Of a stretch of 5,341 nt of DNA, positions 1 through 5,341 are shown piece by piece. Source of the DNA: Methylococcaceae bacterium (GTDB lineage Bacteria > Pseudomonadota > Gammaproteobacteria > Methylococcales > Methylomonadaceae); NCBI GenBank assembly GCA_003155565.1, contig PMDM01000494.1:1-5341 (forward strand), written 5' to 3'. Each line of letters begins with the position of its first letter. Position 1 is the first letter of the stretch. A program made the translations under genes and the position numbers. The notes under the pieces were generated by a model that did no database searches, was not told where the DNA came from, and saw only the letters and a list, made by a program, of their open reading frames with translations.

Positions 1-380
1 TCGTTGTACCGATGCCCATCAACCAGCAACAGTAAACGGGAATTGTAATCTGATGGCAGGCCGAAGCCACGGGAACCGACATAACCGTAATTACGGTCAT
101 TGGTGCTATAAAACCCCTTAAGGCTTGCCATGATGTCGCCAAAATTCCGGTAACCCCATTTTTTTATCTCATCCGCCGTCACAATGCTGATAGAGGCGGG
201 TGCCTTGGATACTTTTTGCTCATATTTTGAGGCGGTAGAAATCGTGGGGATGTCTTGGAACAACAACTCGTCACCGCTTTTTGATAACGCTGCTGATGTA
301 GGTACGGCATCCTGGGCGAAAGCTGGAGTCTGAAACAGAAAAATCAAGCTGAATAAATAGGGAAATGTGAAAAACTTCAT
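1..380 (-). CDS. TonB-dependent receptor, N-terminal part (cut by window edge)
   Basis: This is the first 126 codons of an outer-membrane TonB-dependent receptor, which takes up a scarce ligand using energy from TonB-ExbB-ExbD. The frame opens with an ATG at 380-378 and runs unbroken to the window edge. Residues 1-22 form a clear signal peptide: K2, a hydrophobic stretch, then cleavage after PAFA before QDAV. A TonB-box-like segment (DIPTISTASK, about 43-52) leads into the plug domain from about residue 56. The plug shows APASISIVTADEI, then DIMASLKGFYSTNDRNYGY, GSRGFG and the end of the first plug subdomain, LLLLVDGHR. The rest of the plug and the whole beta-barrel lie outside, so the substrate (siderophore, cobalamin, metal or other) cannot be judged. 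No good Shine-Dalgarno sequence precedes the ATG. The family call is firm; the ligand is unknown. Confidence 0.93.
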   Translation of the reverse strand, partial: MKFFTFPYLFSLIFLFQTPAFAQDAVPTSAALSKSGDELLFQDIPTISTASKYEQKVSKAPASISIVTADEIKKWGYRNFGDIMASLKGFYSTNDRNYGYVGSRGFGLPSDYNSRLLLLVDGHRYN

Positions 381-408
381 GACCGCATTGTTTTGTTTAG
401 TTAAATCA

Positions 409-438
409 AATATAGCTGATATTTCTTAGGGATGTTAG
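409..438 (-). promoter_or_regulatory. Candidate sigma70 promoter and palindrome upstream of the receptor
   Basis: On the minus strand a -10 hexamer TATATT (414-409, 5 of 6 matches) lies 18 bases downstream of CTAACA (438-433, 4 of 6 matches to TTGACA). Transcription would start near 402, giving a leader of about 22 bases. A perfect 6-base inverted repeat, AAATAT/ATATTT (408-413 and 419-424), overlaps the -10 box and could be an operator. It is not a convincing Fur box. The call rests on sequence matching only. Confidence 0.35.
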
Positions 439-557
439 ATCAAGCGTATGTCAGTGAAAAAACTTTAAGTTATCAAACCGACGATATTTTGCGGCTGACA
501 ATCAAAAACAACTGCGGAATTACCCTCAAAAAATTACAGGTTACCCATCCAGAGTAG
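432..557 (+). CDS. Doubtful 41-codon ORF or gene remnant
   Basis: An ATG at 432 opens 41 codons ending in TAG at 555-557. The frame is closed upstream by TGA at 417-419. The product starts MLDQAYVSEKTL and ends LKKLQVTHPE. Its composition is protein-like, and the second half (DDILRLTIKNNCGITLKKLQV) has an alternating pattern loosely like the edge of an Ig-like, DUF11-type beta-sandwich. That resemblance is by eye only. There is no usable ribosome binding site: the AGGG abuts the start codon. The frame lies inside a divergent promoter region. It may be a fragment of a decayed secreted-protein gene or chance. I do not recognise it. Confidence 0.2.
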   Translation: MLDQAYVSEKTLSYQTDDILRLTIKNNCGITLKKLQVTHPE

Positions 558-649
558 GTGATTCTACTTATTGTTTACCAAACGTTAACCGCTTAGCATA
601 CAGGCTGTATTTTTATTTTGTAAAGGGATAAAGAGTGGGTATTTTTCGG

Positions 650-671
650 ATTTGTGAGAGTGATCACAAAT
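650..671. promoter_or_regulatory. CRP/Vfr-type operator (perfect TGTGA-N6-TCACA)
   Basis: The core TGTGA (653-657), six bases, TCACA (664-668) matches the CRP consensus half-sites exactly. The symmetry extends to perfect 8-base arms, ATTTGTGA at 650-657 and TCACAAAT at 664-671. Its centre (660.5) lies about 57 bases upstream of the transcription start predicted for the 682-711 promoter, close to the class I activator spacing of about -61.5. A second, poor site (TGTGA-N6-CTACA, 694-709) overlaps that promoter's -10. cAMP-CRP binding is inferred. The receptor start is 270 bases away in the other direction, so the transporter is the likelier target, but the doubtful ORF or an unseen RNA is possible. 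Confidence 0.62.
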
Positions 672-681
672 TTAGAATAAT

Positions 682-711
682 TTGAGAAATTTTTGTGAGC
701 TAATCTACACT
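682..711 (+). promoter_or_regulatory. Candidate sigma70 promoter for the transporter gene
   Basis: TTGAGA (682-687, 5 of 6 matches to the -35 consensus) is followed after 18 bases by TACACT (706-711, 4 of 6 matches to the -10 consensus). The weak -10 and long spacer suit a promoter that needs an activator, and a CRP-type site lies just upstream. The -10 is embedded in a small perfect inverted repeat, ACACT-TTT-AGTGT (707-719), which could be an operator or the start of a leader hairpin. The predicted start near 718 leaves a leader of about 160 bases before the coding region. Confidence 0.35.
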
Positions 712-750
712 TTTAGTGTGAACAAAATCATTTTTAGAATTTTCAAGGCT

Positions 751-766
751 CTTTAAGGCATTAAAG
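751..766. repeat. 6-base inverted repeat in the transporter leader
   Basis: CTTTAA (751-756) and TTAAAG (761-766) are perfect inverted arms around GGCA. It could be an operator half-pair or a weak RNA hairpin in the leader. It has no U-tract and is AT-rich, so it is unlikely to terminate transcription. Chance is a real alternative in such AT-rich DNA. Confidence 0.3.
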
Positions 767-880
767 GTTGATGTTTTTCTAGCTCGATAACCGACTAATT
801 TATTTTGCTAAAACAGAACAAGACAGTTTGCGGGGTATGTCGCCACCGTACTGAAAATTAAATGTGAGGAATTAAAATTT

Positions 881-1774
881 ATGTGGCTTTTTTACGCACT
901 GCTTGGCCCGCCTTTCTGGGCGTTAATTCATATTCTCGACAGCCATTGTGTCGGCAATGTGTTTGATCGGCCCTGGATGGGGGTTATCACGAGCTCTTTG
1001 GCTACAGCGGTTATAGCATTGGTAGGGTTGTTTTTGTTGCCTTGCGTAGATTGGTTGTTACCTGATTGGCATATTATCGCTTTGGCTTTGCTAGCTGGGG
1101 GGCTTATCCAATTGGGTCAAGGGTTTTATTTTCAGGCGTTGGAAAAAACTGAAGCGGGCATCGTGGCAGCGTATGGAAATTTCACACCCACACTGTTGCC
1201 GTTAGCGAGTTATTTTTTGATGGGCGATGTGTTGCAGCCATGGCATTACATTACTATTGGCGTGTTGGTGCTTGCCTCTATTTGTTTTTGTCTCATAGAT
1301 GTCTCTCGGCAGGGCAATTGTGATTCGATTGTATTGATGTTAACGGCATCTATGGCTCAAGTAGCTGCCATACTGATTGAAAAGTACGTGTTCATGCACA
1401 GTACGTTCTTAATTAGTTTCATGTTTATCATTATGGGTGTTGTGCTAAGCGGTGTGTTGCCGCTTTTGGTAGTACCCAGTGTCCGCAAGGCATTTAGTGA
1501 CAATCTTCCTAAGCTAAAGCCCTTGGCGCCGCTTTTCCTAGGTATAGAAGTGGCCAATGTGATTGCCTTATTCCTGAGCCAACGTGCCATCGATTTAGGT
1601 TCGCCTACATTGGCATCTGCCATGGAAACTACGGTTCCGGGTTATACCTTTCTGCTGACAATCCTGCTGCTTTATTTTAAACATCGGTTCGGAAATGAAG
1701 AAGCACGGTATAAATTGCGCACCAAATTGGTTCTTGTCGGTATCATGACGGCGGGTGTCATGCAGATTGCCTAA
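881..1774 (+). CDS. EamA/DMT-superfamily inner-membrane transporter
   Basis: The 297-residue product is almost wholly hydrophobic and fits the ten-helix, two-repeat architecture of the drug/metabolite transporter superfamily. Helices lie at roughly 1-18, 34-54, 63-83, 90-113, 120-140, 148-168, 174-200, 212-232, 240-266 and 280-297. The strongest family signal is around residues 86-136: ALEKTEAGIVAAYGNFTPTL, then a helix opening with WHYITIGVLVLAS, as in the end of the first EamA repeat. The matching element of the second repeat is RAIDLGSPTLASAMETTVPG (235-254). Length is normal (about 290-300). The start is supported by GAGGA at 866-870, ten bases ahead of the ATG. Members export amino acids or metabolites or take up nucleotide sugars, and the substrate cannot be read here. 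The gene stands alone and converges on gspB. Confidence 0.88.
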   Translation: MWLFYALLGPPFWALIHILDSHCVGNVFDRPWMGVITSSLATAVIALVGLFLLPCVDWLLPDWHIIALALLAGGLIQLGQGFYFQALEKTEAGIVAAYGNFTPTLLPLASYFLMGDVLQPWHYITIGVLVLASICFCLIDVSRQGNCDSIVLMLTASMAQVAAILIEKYVFMHSTFLISFMFIIMGVVLSGVLPLLVVPSVRKAFSDNLPKLKPLAPLFLGIEVANVIALFLSQRAIDLGSPTLASAMETTVPGYTFLLTILLLYFKHRFGNEEARYKLRTKLVLVGIMTAGVMQIA

Positions 1775-1790
1775 GGAATCTTTGGATAAG

Positions 1791-1818
1791 TCCTTCGACA
1801 GGCTTCCTTCGACAGGCT
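1791..1818. repeat. Perfect 14-base tandem duplication inside the repeat
   Basis: TCCTTCGACAGGCT occurs at 1791-1804 and again directly at 1805-1818 with no spacer. The second copy continues into the normal repeat consensus (CAGGACGAACGG), while the first is cut short. A slippage duplication of the repeat's left edge, or insertion of one repeat into another, would explain this. Confidence 0.85.
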
Positions 1819-1836
1819 CAGGACGAACGGTAATGG

Positions 1837-1883
1837 GTTGATTTCGTTCGTGGTGGGCTAGTCGAACCATGAACGAAATCAAC
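1837..1883. terminator. Long hairpin between convergent genes, probable bidirectional stop
   Basis: Positions 1837-1854 pair with 1866-1883. Thirteen outer base pairs are perfect (GTTGATTTCGTTC at 1837-1849 with its complement at 1871-1883), position 1850/1870 is a G-T mismatch, and four further pairs close an 11-base loop. The stem starts four bases after the gspB stop codon and lies 62 bases past the transporter stop. It has no U-tract on either strand, so it is not a canonical intrinsic terminator. It may shield mRNA 3' ends from exonucleases or reduce read-through between the convergent transcripts. Confidence 0.5.
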
Positions 1884-1887
1884 TTCC

Positions 1888-2661
1888 TTAAGGTCTTTCA
1901 ATCCTAAACGTGTCGCTACCGTATTGCAAGACGATGCTGTTAGGCAAAATTTCTTTGAGTTTTACCGAGCCCTTAATGAGTTGCCCCGTCTTGTATTTGA
2001 CCATGTCGATAATCACAAATCGGTCTTCAGGCTGATGGGCATAGCTAAACACGTTGATACTTAGGTTGGGTAAGGTATTACGGATTTCATAAGGCAGGTC
2101 ATCCAAGGCAAGTATGCCTTTTTTTTGCGGTAAAGCTGCTGGTTTTTCCGGCATTGTGTCGGAAGGTTCAGGTCGAATTGTTGGGGCTGTTGCAATACGT
2201 TTAGGAAGTTCTTTTTTAACAGCTAGTGGTTTTTTTTCTGGAATCTGTTTAATGGGACGCTCGATTTCGGCCATTTTTCTTGCTTCGATGAGTTGGGCAA
2301 TAGAAGGCGCAGGCGGTTTTGGCTCGGTCTGTTTAGCTAACGATTGATCAGGCTTTTGGGTAGTTCTGCTCTCAGATGTAAGCACTGGCGGTAAATGCGG
2401 CTTTGCAGTGGTTGATGGTAGAAGTTGCTTGCTTGCATTGTCCACAACCTTTTGTTGCTGTTCCGTAGGGGATTTTTGAGTGAAAAACCAGAATAAATAA
2501 GTGATAACCAGCAAATTGCCAATAATCAGTGCAGCTATCCACTTGGCCGGTTTTTGTTTAGGCTGTGGAGGATTGACCAGTATTCTGTCCGTAACGGTAT
2601 CAGGCTGGGTGGCTTGCCGCTGTTGTTCGGATTTGCGTAGGGCATCAAGGATATATGACAT
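1888..2661 (-). CDS. gspB: Type II secretion assembly protein GspB (ExeB-like)
   Basis: GspB partners the GspA ATPase in the inner membrane and helps the GspD secretin multimer cross peptidoglycan. The 257-residue product has the family layout. The cytoplasmic N-terminus starts with the hallmark MSYILDALRKSEQQRQ. A single helix follows at about 41-60, then a proline/lysine/glutamine-rich periplasmic linker (about 62-183) and a C-terminal GspB_C domain (about 184-257). That domain carries LDDLPYEIRNTLPNLSINVF, EDRFVIIDM, a GQLIKG turn and the end motif LQYGSDTFRIERP. The start sits 6 bases after the gspA stop, and its ribosome binding site (AGGA, minus strand, 2675-2672) lies inside the last codons of gspA, so translation is probably coupled. 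Two runs of eight A fall in Lys-Lys codon pairs (2237-2230 and 2126-2119). Confidence 0.92.
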   Translation of the reverse strand: MSYILDALRKSEQQRQATQPDTVTDRILVNPPQPKQKPAKWIAALIIGNLLVITYLFWFFTQKSPTEQQQKVVDNASKQLLPSTTAKPHLPPVLTSESRTTQKPDQSLAKQTEPKPPAPSIAQLIEARKMAEIERPIKQIPEKKPLAVKKELPKRIATAPTIRPEPSDTMPEKPAALPQKKGILALDDLPYEIRNTLPNLSINVFSYAHQPEDRFVIIDMVKYKTGQLIKGSVKLKEILPNSIVLQYGSDTFRIERP

Positions 2662-2667
2662 AGTACA

Positions 2668-4308
2668 TCAGTCCTGTTTTAAGTGCGGCGAACCCTTTGC
2701 GCCGGTTGCATTATCAAGGTAAAAAATCGTTTGGGCACCTACTTTGCCATCCGGTGTTAGATGGTGTGCCTGTTGAAAATTAATGACCCGTGTTTTCAAG
2801 TCGGCATCAAAAAATTGGGGCTGTTTGGTCTCTTGGCTTACACCGTCAACTGCAGCCAATTGTTGGCGTAACCATTCTACATTTGGGGAGGATTGTCCCG
2901 GATAAATTGCTTTCATTGCAGGTCTGGGCGATTGCCGGAGCAATACGTAATAACCATCCCAAAAACTCAGTACATCTGCCAACGGAAAAGTCACATTGCT
3001 GTCGAAGGTGAGGGTAGGTTGCCCGTCTTTTATTGCCGTCAATAACGCATAGCGTTTTATCCCTGGAGATAACGAAAACTCCAACACAACCGGACGATCG
3101 TATGCCAGCAGGTCTTTCCAATTACCGTTGTTAAATAGGCAGTTCAAGCCTGTTTTTTTGGCATAATCACAGTCTACTTGTTGATTGGCAGGGATTTCTT
3201 TTCCCCACAGTTTAAGCGCGTTGCTTATTCCCGCATCCAAGGTAAGCCCTGGATTATCTAACCATGAGCTAAAGGGCTTAGTGTCAGTAACAGGTTCAAG
3301 TTTGGCAACTACCGGTGCAACCTTGATCGGTGTAAGTGGTTTAATAGCAACTTTCACAGGAAATTTTCCCGATAAGATCGTTTTAGATTTGGGCAGCGTT
3401 GAGTCGTTTACTTGATAATTTCGGTAATACAGTCCAACGGCGAGACAACTAAATACCAACATTGCCAATAAAGGTTTTAACCATGATGGTGAGTCATTTG
3501 TAAACGCCAGCGTTTCTTTAGCGGCGCGTTTAATGATAGGCGGTGTGATGACACGCGTTTCGGATGAATAAGCCCCTAGCAAGGCGCAATGACAAATAAT
3601 ATTGATAATCCGTGGAATGCCCTTGGAAAATTGAAATATTTTGGTGATTGCACTTTCTTTGAATAGGTCGGGATCGCCTTTGCACACCATCAAGCGATGA
3701 CGAATATAGGTGCGAGTTTCCGCCAACGATAGGGGCAGTAGATGATAACGGGCAGTAATACGTTGATTTAATTGACGTAACTCGCGGCGGTTTAATAAGT
3801 CTTTCAGTTCTGGTTGACCGACCAGGATGATTTGCAGTAACTTTGTTTTAGTGGTTTCAAGGTTAGTCAGCAGGCGGACTTGTTCCAAGACCTCCAGGCT
3901 CAGGTTCTGGGCTTCATCAATGATCAGGATAGTACGCCTGGCATTGGCATGGGCGGTGAGTAGATGCTGGTTTAATGCATCAATAAGGTTCTTTAAGGTA
4001 TGCTGATTTTTGTCGTAACTTATCCTTAATTCATCGCAGATCGTTGCCAATAATTCGATGGCATTCAGCTTAGGATTTAAGATGAGGGCAATATCAATGT
4101 TTTCTGGCAGTTGCTGCAACAAACAGTGGCATAATGTGGTCTTACCCGTGCCGACTTCGCCCGTCAAGGCGACAAAGCCGCCGCCATGATTGATGCCGTA
4201 CAACAGGTGTGCCAAACCTTCCTGATGACGGGTGCTCATGAACATAAAATGCGGGTCTGGCGCGATTGAAAACGGCAGCTCGCTAAAATGAAAGTATTCG
4301 TTGTACAA
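2668..4308 (-). CDS. gspA: GspA/ExeA-family ATPase with peptidoglycan-binding domain
   Basis: The 546-residue protein is a complete GspA. The N-terminus YNEYFHFSELPFSIAPDP is typical of the family. The AAA ATPase domain (about 20-270) has Walker A GEVGTGKT (50-57), Walker B ILIIDEAQ (127-134), a GQPEL segment (164-168) and arginines in NQRITARYHL (181-190). One membrane helix lies at about 277-295. The periplasmic part has a C39-peptidase-like fold (about 345-460) without catalytic Cys or His, but with two cysteines (380, 390) that could pair. A peptidoglycan-binding_1 domain follows (about 465-533, FDADLKTRVINFQQAHHLTPDG). The start codon is TTG at 4308-4306. An in-frame TAA lies two codons upstream, and the next ATG falls inside the conserved N-terminus, so TTG is well supported. 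No Shine-Dalgarno sequence precedes it, suggesting low expression. It is first in an operon with gspB. Confidence 0.94.
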   Translation of the reverse strand: MYNEYFHFSELPFSIAPDPHFMFMSTRHQEGLAHLLYGINHGGGFVALTGEVGTGKTTLCHCLLQQLPENIDIALILNPKLNAIELLATICDELRISYDKNQHTLKNLIDALNQHLLTAHANARRTILIIDEAQNLSLEVLEQVRLLTNLETTKTKLLQIILVGQPELKDLLNRRELRQLNQRITARYHLLPLSLAETRTYIRHRLMVCKGDPDLFKESAITKIFQFSKGIPRIINIICHCALLGAYSSETRVITPPIIKRAAKETLAFTNDSPSWLKPLLAMLVFSCLAVGLYYRNYQVNDSTLPKSKTILSGKFPVKVAIKPLTPIKVAPVVAKLEPVTDTKPFSSWLDNPGLTLDAGISNALKLWGKEIPANQQVDCDYAKKTGLNCLFNNGNWKDLLAYDRPVVLEFSLSPGIKRYALLTAIKDGQPTLTFDSNVTFPLADVLSFWDGYYVLLRQSPRPAMKAIYPGQSSPNVEWLRQQLAAVDGVSQETKQPQFFDADLKTRVINFQQAHHLTPDGKVGAQTIFYLDNATGAKGSPHLKQD

Positions 4309-4453
4309 GGTTTATATTTTTGTGCTGATAGTTAGTTTAATGGGCGCTATTCATCGTAGTGTGCAAAAATTACTAAGGCTCAAAACGGCGGACTTTTGCC
4401 TTTCGCCTAAAATACAATTGTAACCCACAACAGAAAGAAGGTCTTAATACAAC
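4309..4453. promoter_or_regulatory. Divergent spacer between gspA and the DUF3014 gene
   Basis: This 145-base AT-rich gap must hold the start signals for gspA-gspB (minus) and the DUF3014 gene (plus). For the plus strand TACAAT (4413-4418) is a fair -10, but no good -35 lies 16-18 bases upstream. For the minus strand I find only weak matches. ATTTTTG (4316-4322) and CAAAAAT (4364-4370) form a 7-base inverted repeat 41 bases apart. The plus-strand ribosome binding site is AAGG at 4438-4441, a rather long 12 bases from the ATG. Confidence 0.4.
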
Positions 4454-5338
4454 ATGAGTCGTTACGATAGAAACAGGGACAAAAAATCCAATAACACGAC
4501 TTTTATTATGGCTATCCTGATTTCCCTGCTTATTGGAGTCAGTGGTACGTATTATGTTATGGAAAATTTCAAGAATCTTAAAGAAGCAGAAACAACGGTT
4601 TCTGATAATACTGCATCTAAGGATATAGCAGTTCCAGAAGAATTTCCTGACGAGGTGCAATCTCCAGCAGATGAACAGCTCGAATTCCTACCCGCAGCAC
4701 CGGAAGCCCTGGCTAATAACGATACTCAATCTTCAATTCAACAATCCGGGTTGCCAGATTTATTAAGCAGCGACAATTTTGTGCGGCAAGCACTGCTCAA
4801 TATTTCGCCAGGGCTTGACCAATGGCTTAAGGCCGACCAGTTAATCAGGAAGTACGTGGTGATTGCCAATGATTTCGCCCAAGGTTCACGCATTGGCAAT
4901 CACATGAGTTTTCTTCGGTTAGAGGAGTCATTTGCCGTAGAACAAGGTGAAAATGGCCTGACTTTTGCGCCTAAAAGTTTTCATCGCTACAACAATATCG
5001 CACAAACCATTCAGGCTATTGATGCCAAAGCGGCAGCGGCGCTTTACCAAAAACTCAGGCCGTTGCTGTTGCAGGTGTTTGCAGAATTCAGCTATCCGCA
5101 GGACATCACTTTAGAAAGTGTCATCAAAAAAGCGGCAGGTGAAATACTCGCAACCCCTGCAATTGAAGGGCAAGCTGCCCTGGTCAGGCCGTCTGTTTTG
5201 TACAAATTTGCCGATGCAAAGTTGGAAGCGCTGAGTCCAGTCCAAAAACAGATGATACGCATGGGGCCAGCAAACACGCGGATTTTTCAAGCTAAATGCC
5301 GTGAATTTTTGGTGGAGTTGGCTAAGTCGGGCTCGTAG
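4454..5338 (+). CDS. DUF3014-domain membrane-anchored envelope protein
   Basis: The 294-residue product has a short basic cytoplasmic tail (MSRYDRNRDKK), one membrane helix (about 17-36), an acidic, low-complexity linker rich in Glu, Asp, Pro and Ala (about 40-95), and a C-terminal DUF3014 domain (about 97-291). The domain call rests on LPDLLSSDNFVRQALLNISP near its start, DQLIRKYVVIANDFAQGS (128-145), and the highly characteristic end LSPVQKQMIRMGPANTRIFQAK (260-281). The function of DUF3014 is unknown. Topology predicts a periplasmic domain held to the inner membrane, as for GspB next door. The gene is divergent from gspA, so shared control and a role in envelope assembly or secretion are plausible but unproven. 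Length is complete, with a TAG stop three bases before the window end. Confidence 0.85.
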   Translation: MSRYDRNRDKKSNNTTFIMAILISLLIGVSGTYYVMENFKNLKEAETTVSDNTASKDIAVPEEFPDEVQSPADEQLEFLPAAPEALANNDTQSSIQQSGLPDLLSSDNFVRQALLNISPGLDQWLKADQLIRKYVVIANDFAQGSRIGNHMSFLRLEESFAVEQGENGLTFAPKSFHRYNNIAQTIQAIDAKAAAALYQKLRPLLLQVFAEFSYPQDITLESVIKKAAGEILATPAIEGQAALVRPSVLYKFADAKLEALSPVQKQMIRMGPANTRIFQAKCREFLVELAKSGS

Positions 5339-5341
5339 AGA

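Larger units (their letters stand above)
381..880. other. 500-base AT-rich divergent control region
   Basis: This stretch separates the receptor (minus) from the transporter (plus) and contains no convincing gene or structured RNA. Besides the separately listed sites it has a 13-base near-palindrome at 598-610 (ATACAG-G-CTGTAT) followed by a T-rich run, a small stem AGTAG/CTACT at 553-557 and 564-568, and a weak stem CAGT/ACTG at 824-827 and 850-853 just ahead of the transporter's ribosome binding site. Its length suggests that both flanking genes are individually regulated, with a plus-strand leader of roughly 160 bases if the candidate promoter at 682-711 is used. Confidence 0.5.
1791..1883. 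repeat. Compound palindromic intergenic repeat (VRPEPVEG type)
   Basis: Almost the whole gap between the convergent transporter and gspB genes is one composite repeat. A left unit, TTCGACAGGCTCAGGACGAA (1808-1827), and a right unit (1847-1866) are inverted copies matching at 15 of 20 positions. The sequence around TTCGACAGGCTCAGGACGAAC belongs to a dispersed repeat that I know from many proteobacterial genomes. Read on the minus strand it encodes VRPEPVEG, a well-known spurious peptide. No transposase lies nearby. Whether a RAYT-type enzyme mobilises this family in the host cannot be told from the window. Confidence 0.75.

Noticed and set aside
377..388. Minimal upstream frame ATG-CGG-TCA-TGA (minus strand) overlapping the receptor start
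   Set aside because: It would make a start/stop overlap, but there is no ribosome binding site and such three-codon frames are common by chance.
408..424. Fur box over the receptor promoter
   Set aside because: The symmetry is real, but it has too few matches to the GATAATGATAATCATTATC-type consensus to be called Fur.
598..610. ATACAG-G-CTGTAT as a LexA box or terminator
   Set aside because: The half-site order and spacing do not match CTGT-N8-ACAG, and as RNA the stem is too short, with almost no loop, to terminate.
635..685. GTG-started 16-codon frame behind an AAGGGA sequence (plus strand)
   Set aside because: The spacing is right for a ribosome binding site, but it runs through the CRP-type operator and the -35 box and its product has no recognisable feature.
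1595..1882. A 95-codon minus-strand frame containing VRPEPVEG and a duplicated LSKD segment
   Set aside because: It is the translation of the intergenic repeat running into the antisense of the transporter gene. VRPEPVEG is a known artefact of this repeat, and the LSKD duplication is the 14-base tandem repeat.
2114..3415. Several plus-strand frames of 73-77 codons opposite gspB and gspA
   Set aside because: They are shadows of strongly supported domain-bearing genes, with no ribosome binding sites and low-complexity products.
4373..4660. Minus-strand 95-codon frame opposite the start of the DUF3014 gene
   Set aside because: It is antisense to a clear gene and to its promoter spacer, and its product is cysteine- and arginine-rich with no family resemblance.

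Overview
The window looks like a piece of gammaproteobacterial chromosome. It carries a TonB-dependent outer-membrane receptor (so a diderm cell), a GspA (ExeA)–GspB (ExeB) pair of the type II secretion (T2SS) assembly system, and a DUF3014 envelope protein. GC content is moderate. The intergenic repeat is the kind whose translation yields the recurring spurious peptide VRPEPVEG, seen in many proteobacterial genomes. Methylotrophic gammaproteobacteria (Methylococcales) would fit the combination, but that placement is inference and the sequence does not prove it. No RNA gene, transposase, CRISPR array, phage gene or origin is visible.

Layout. Bases 1-380 (minus strand) hold the first 126 codons of a TonB-dependent receptor, cut by the window edge. 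Bases 381-880 form a 500-base, AT-rich divergent control region. It holds a candidate receptor promoter, a doubtful 41-codon reading frame, a textbook CRP/Vfr-type operator (650-671) followed by a plausible sigma70 promoter, and several short palindromes. Bases 881-1774 (plus strand) encode a ten-helix EamA/DMT-family transporter. Bases 1791-1883 are a compound palindromic repeat filling the gap between two convergent genes. A long hairpin in it ends four bases beyond the gspB stop. Bases 4308-1888 (minus strand) are a compact gspA-gspB operon with a 6-base gap and a TTG start for gspA. Bases 4309-4453 are a short divergent spacer. Bases 4454-5338 (plus strand) encode a membrane-anchored DUF3014 protein.

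How the genes work together. In characterised systems GspA and GspB form an inner-membrane complex. The GspA ATPase is cytoplasmic and its peptidoglycan-binding domain is periplasmic; GspB spans the periplasm and helps place the GspD secretin through the cell wall. Both proteins here have every expected domain. The divergent DUF3014 protein has a similar topology (short cytoplasmic tail, one helix, periplasmic domain) and could act in the same process, but this is only guilt by association. The receptor and the transporter are probably unrelated to secretion, and either could use the CRP-like site.

I see no clear new system. The items most worth a second look are the CRP-type operator, the layered repeat, the GspA/GspB/DUF3014 association, and two A8 slippery tracts in gspB.
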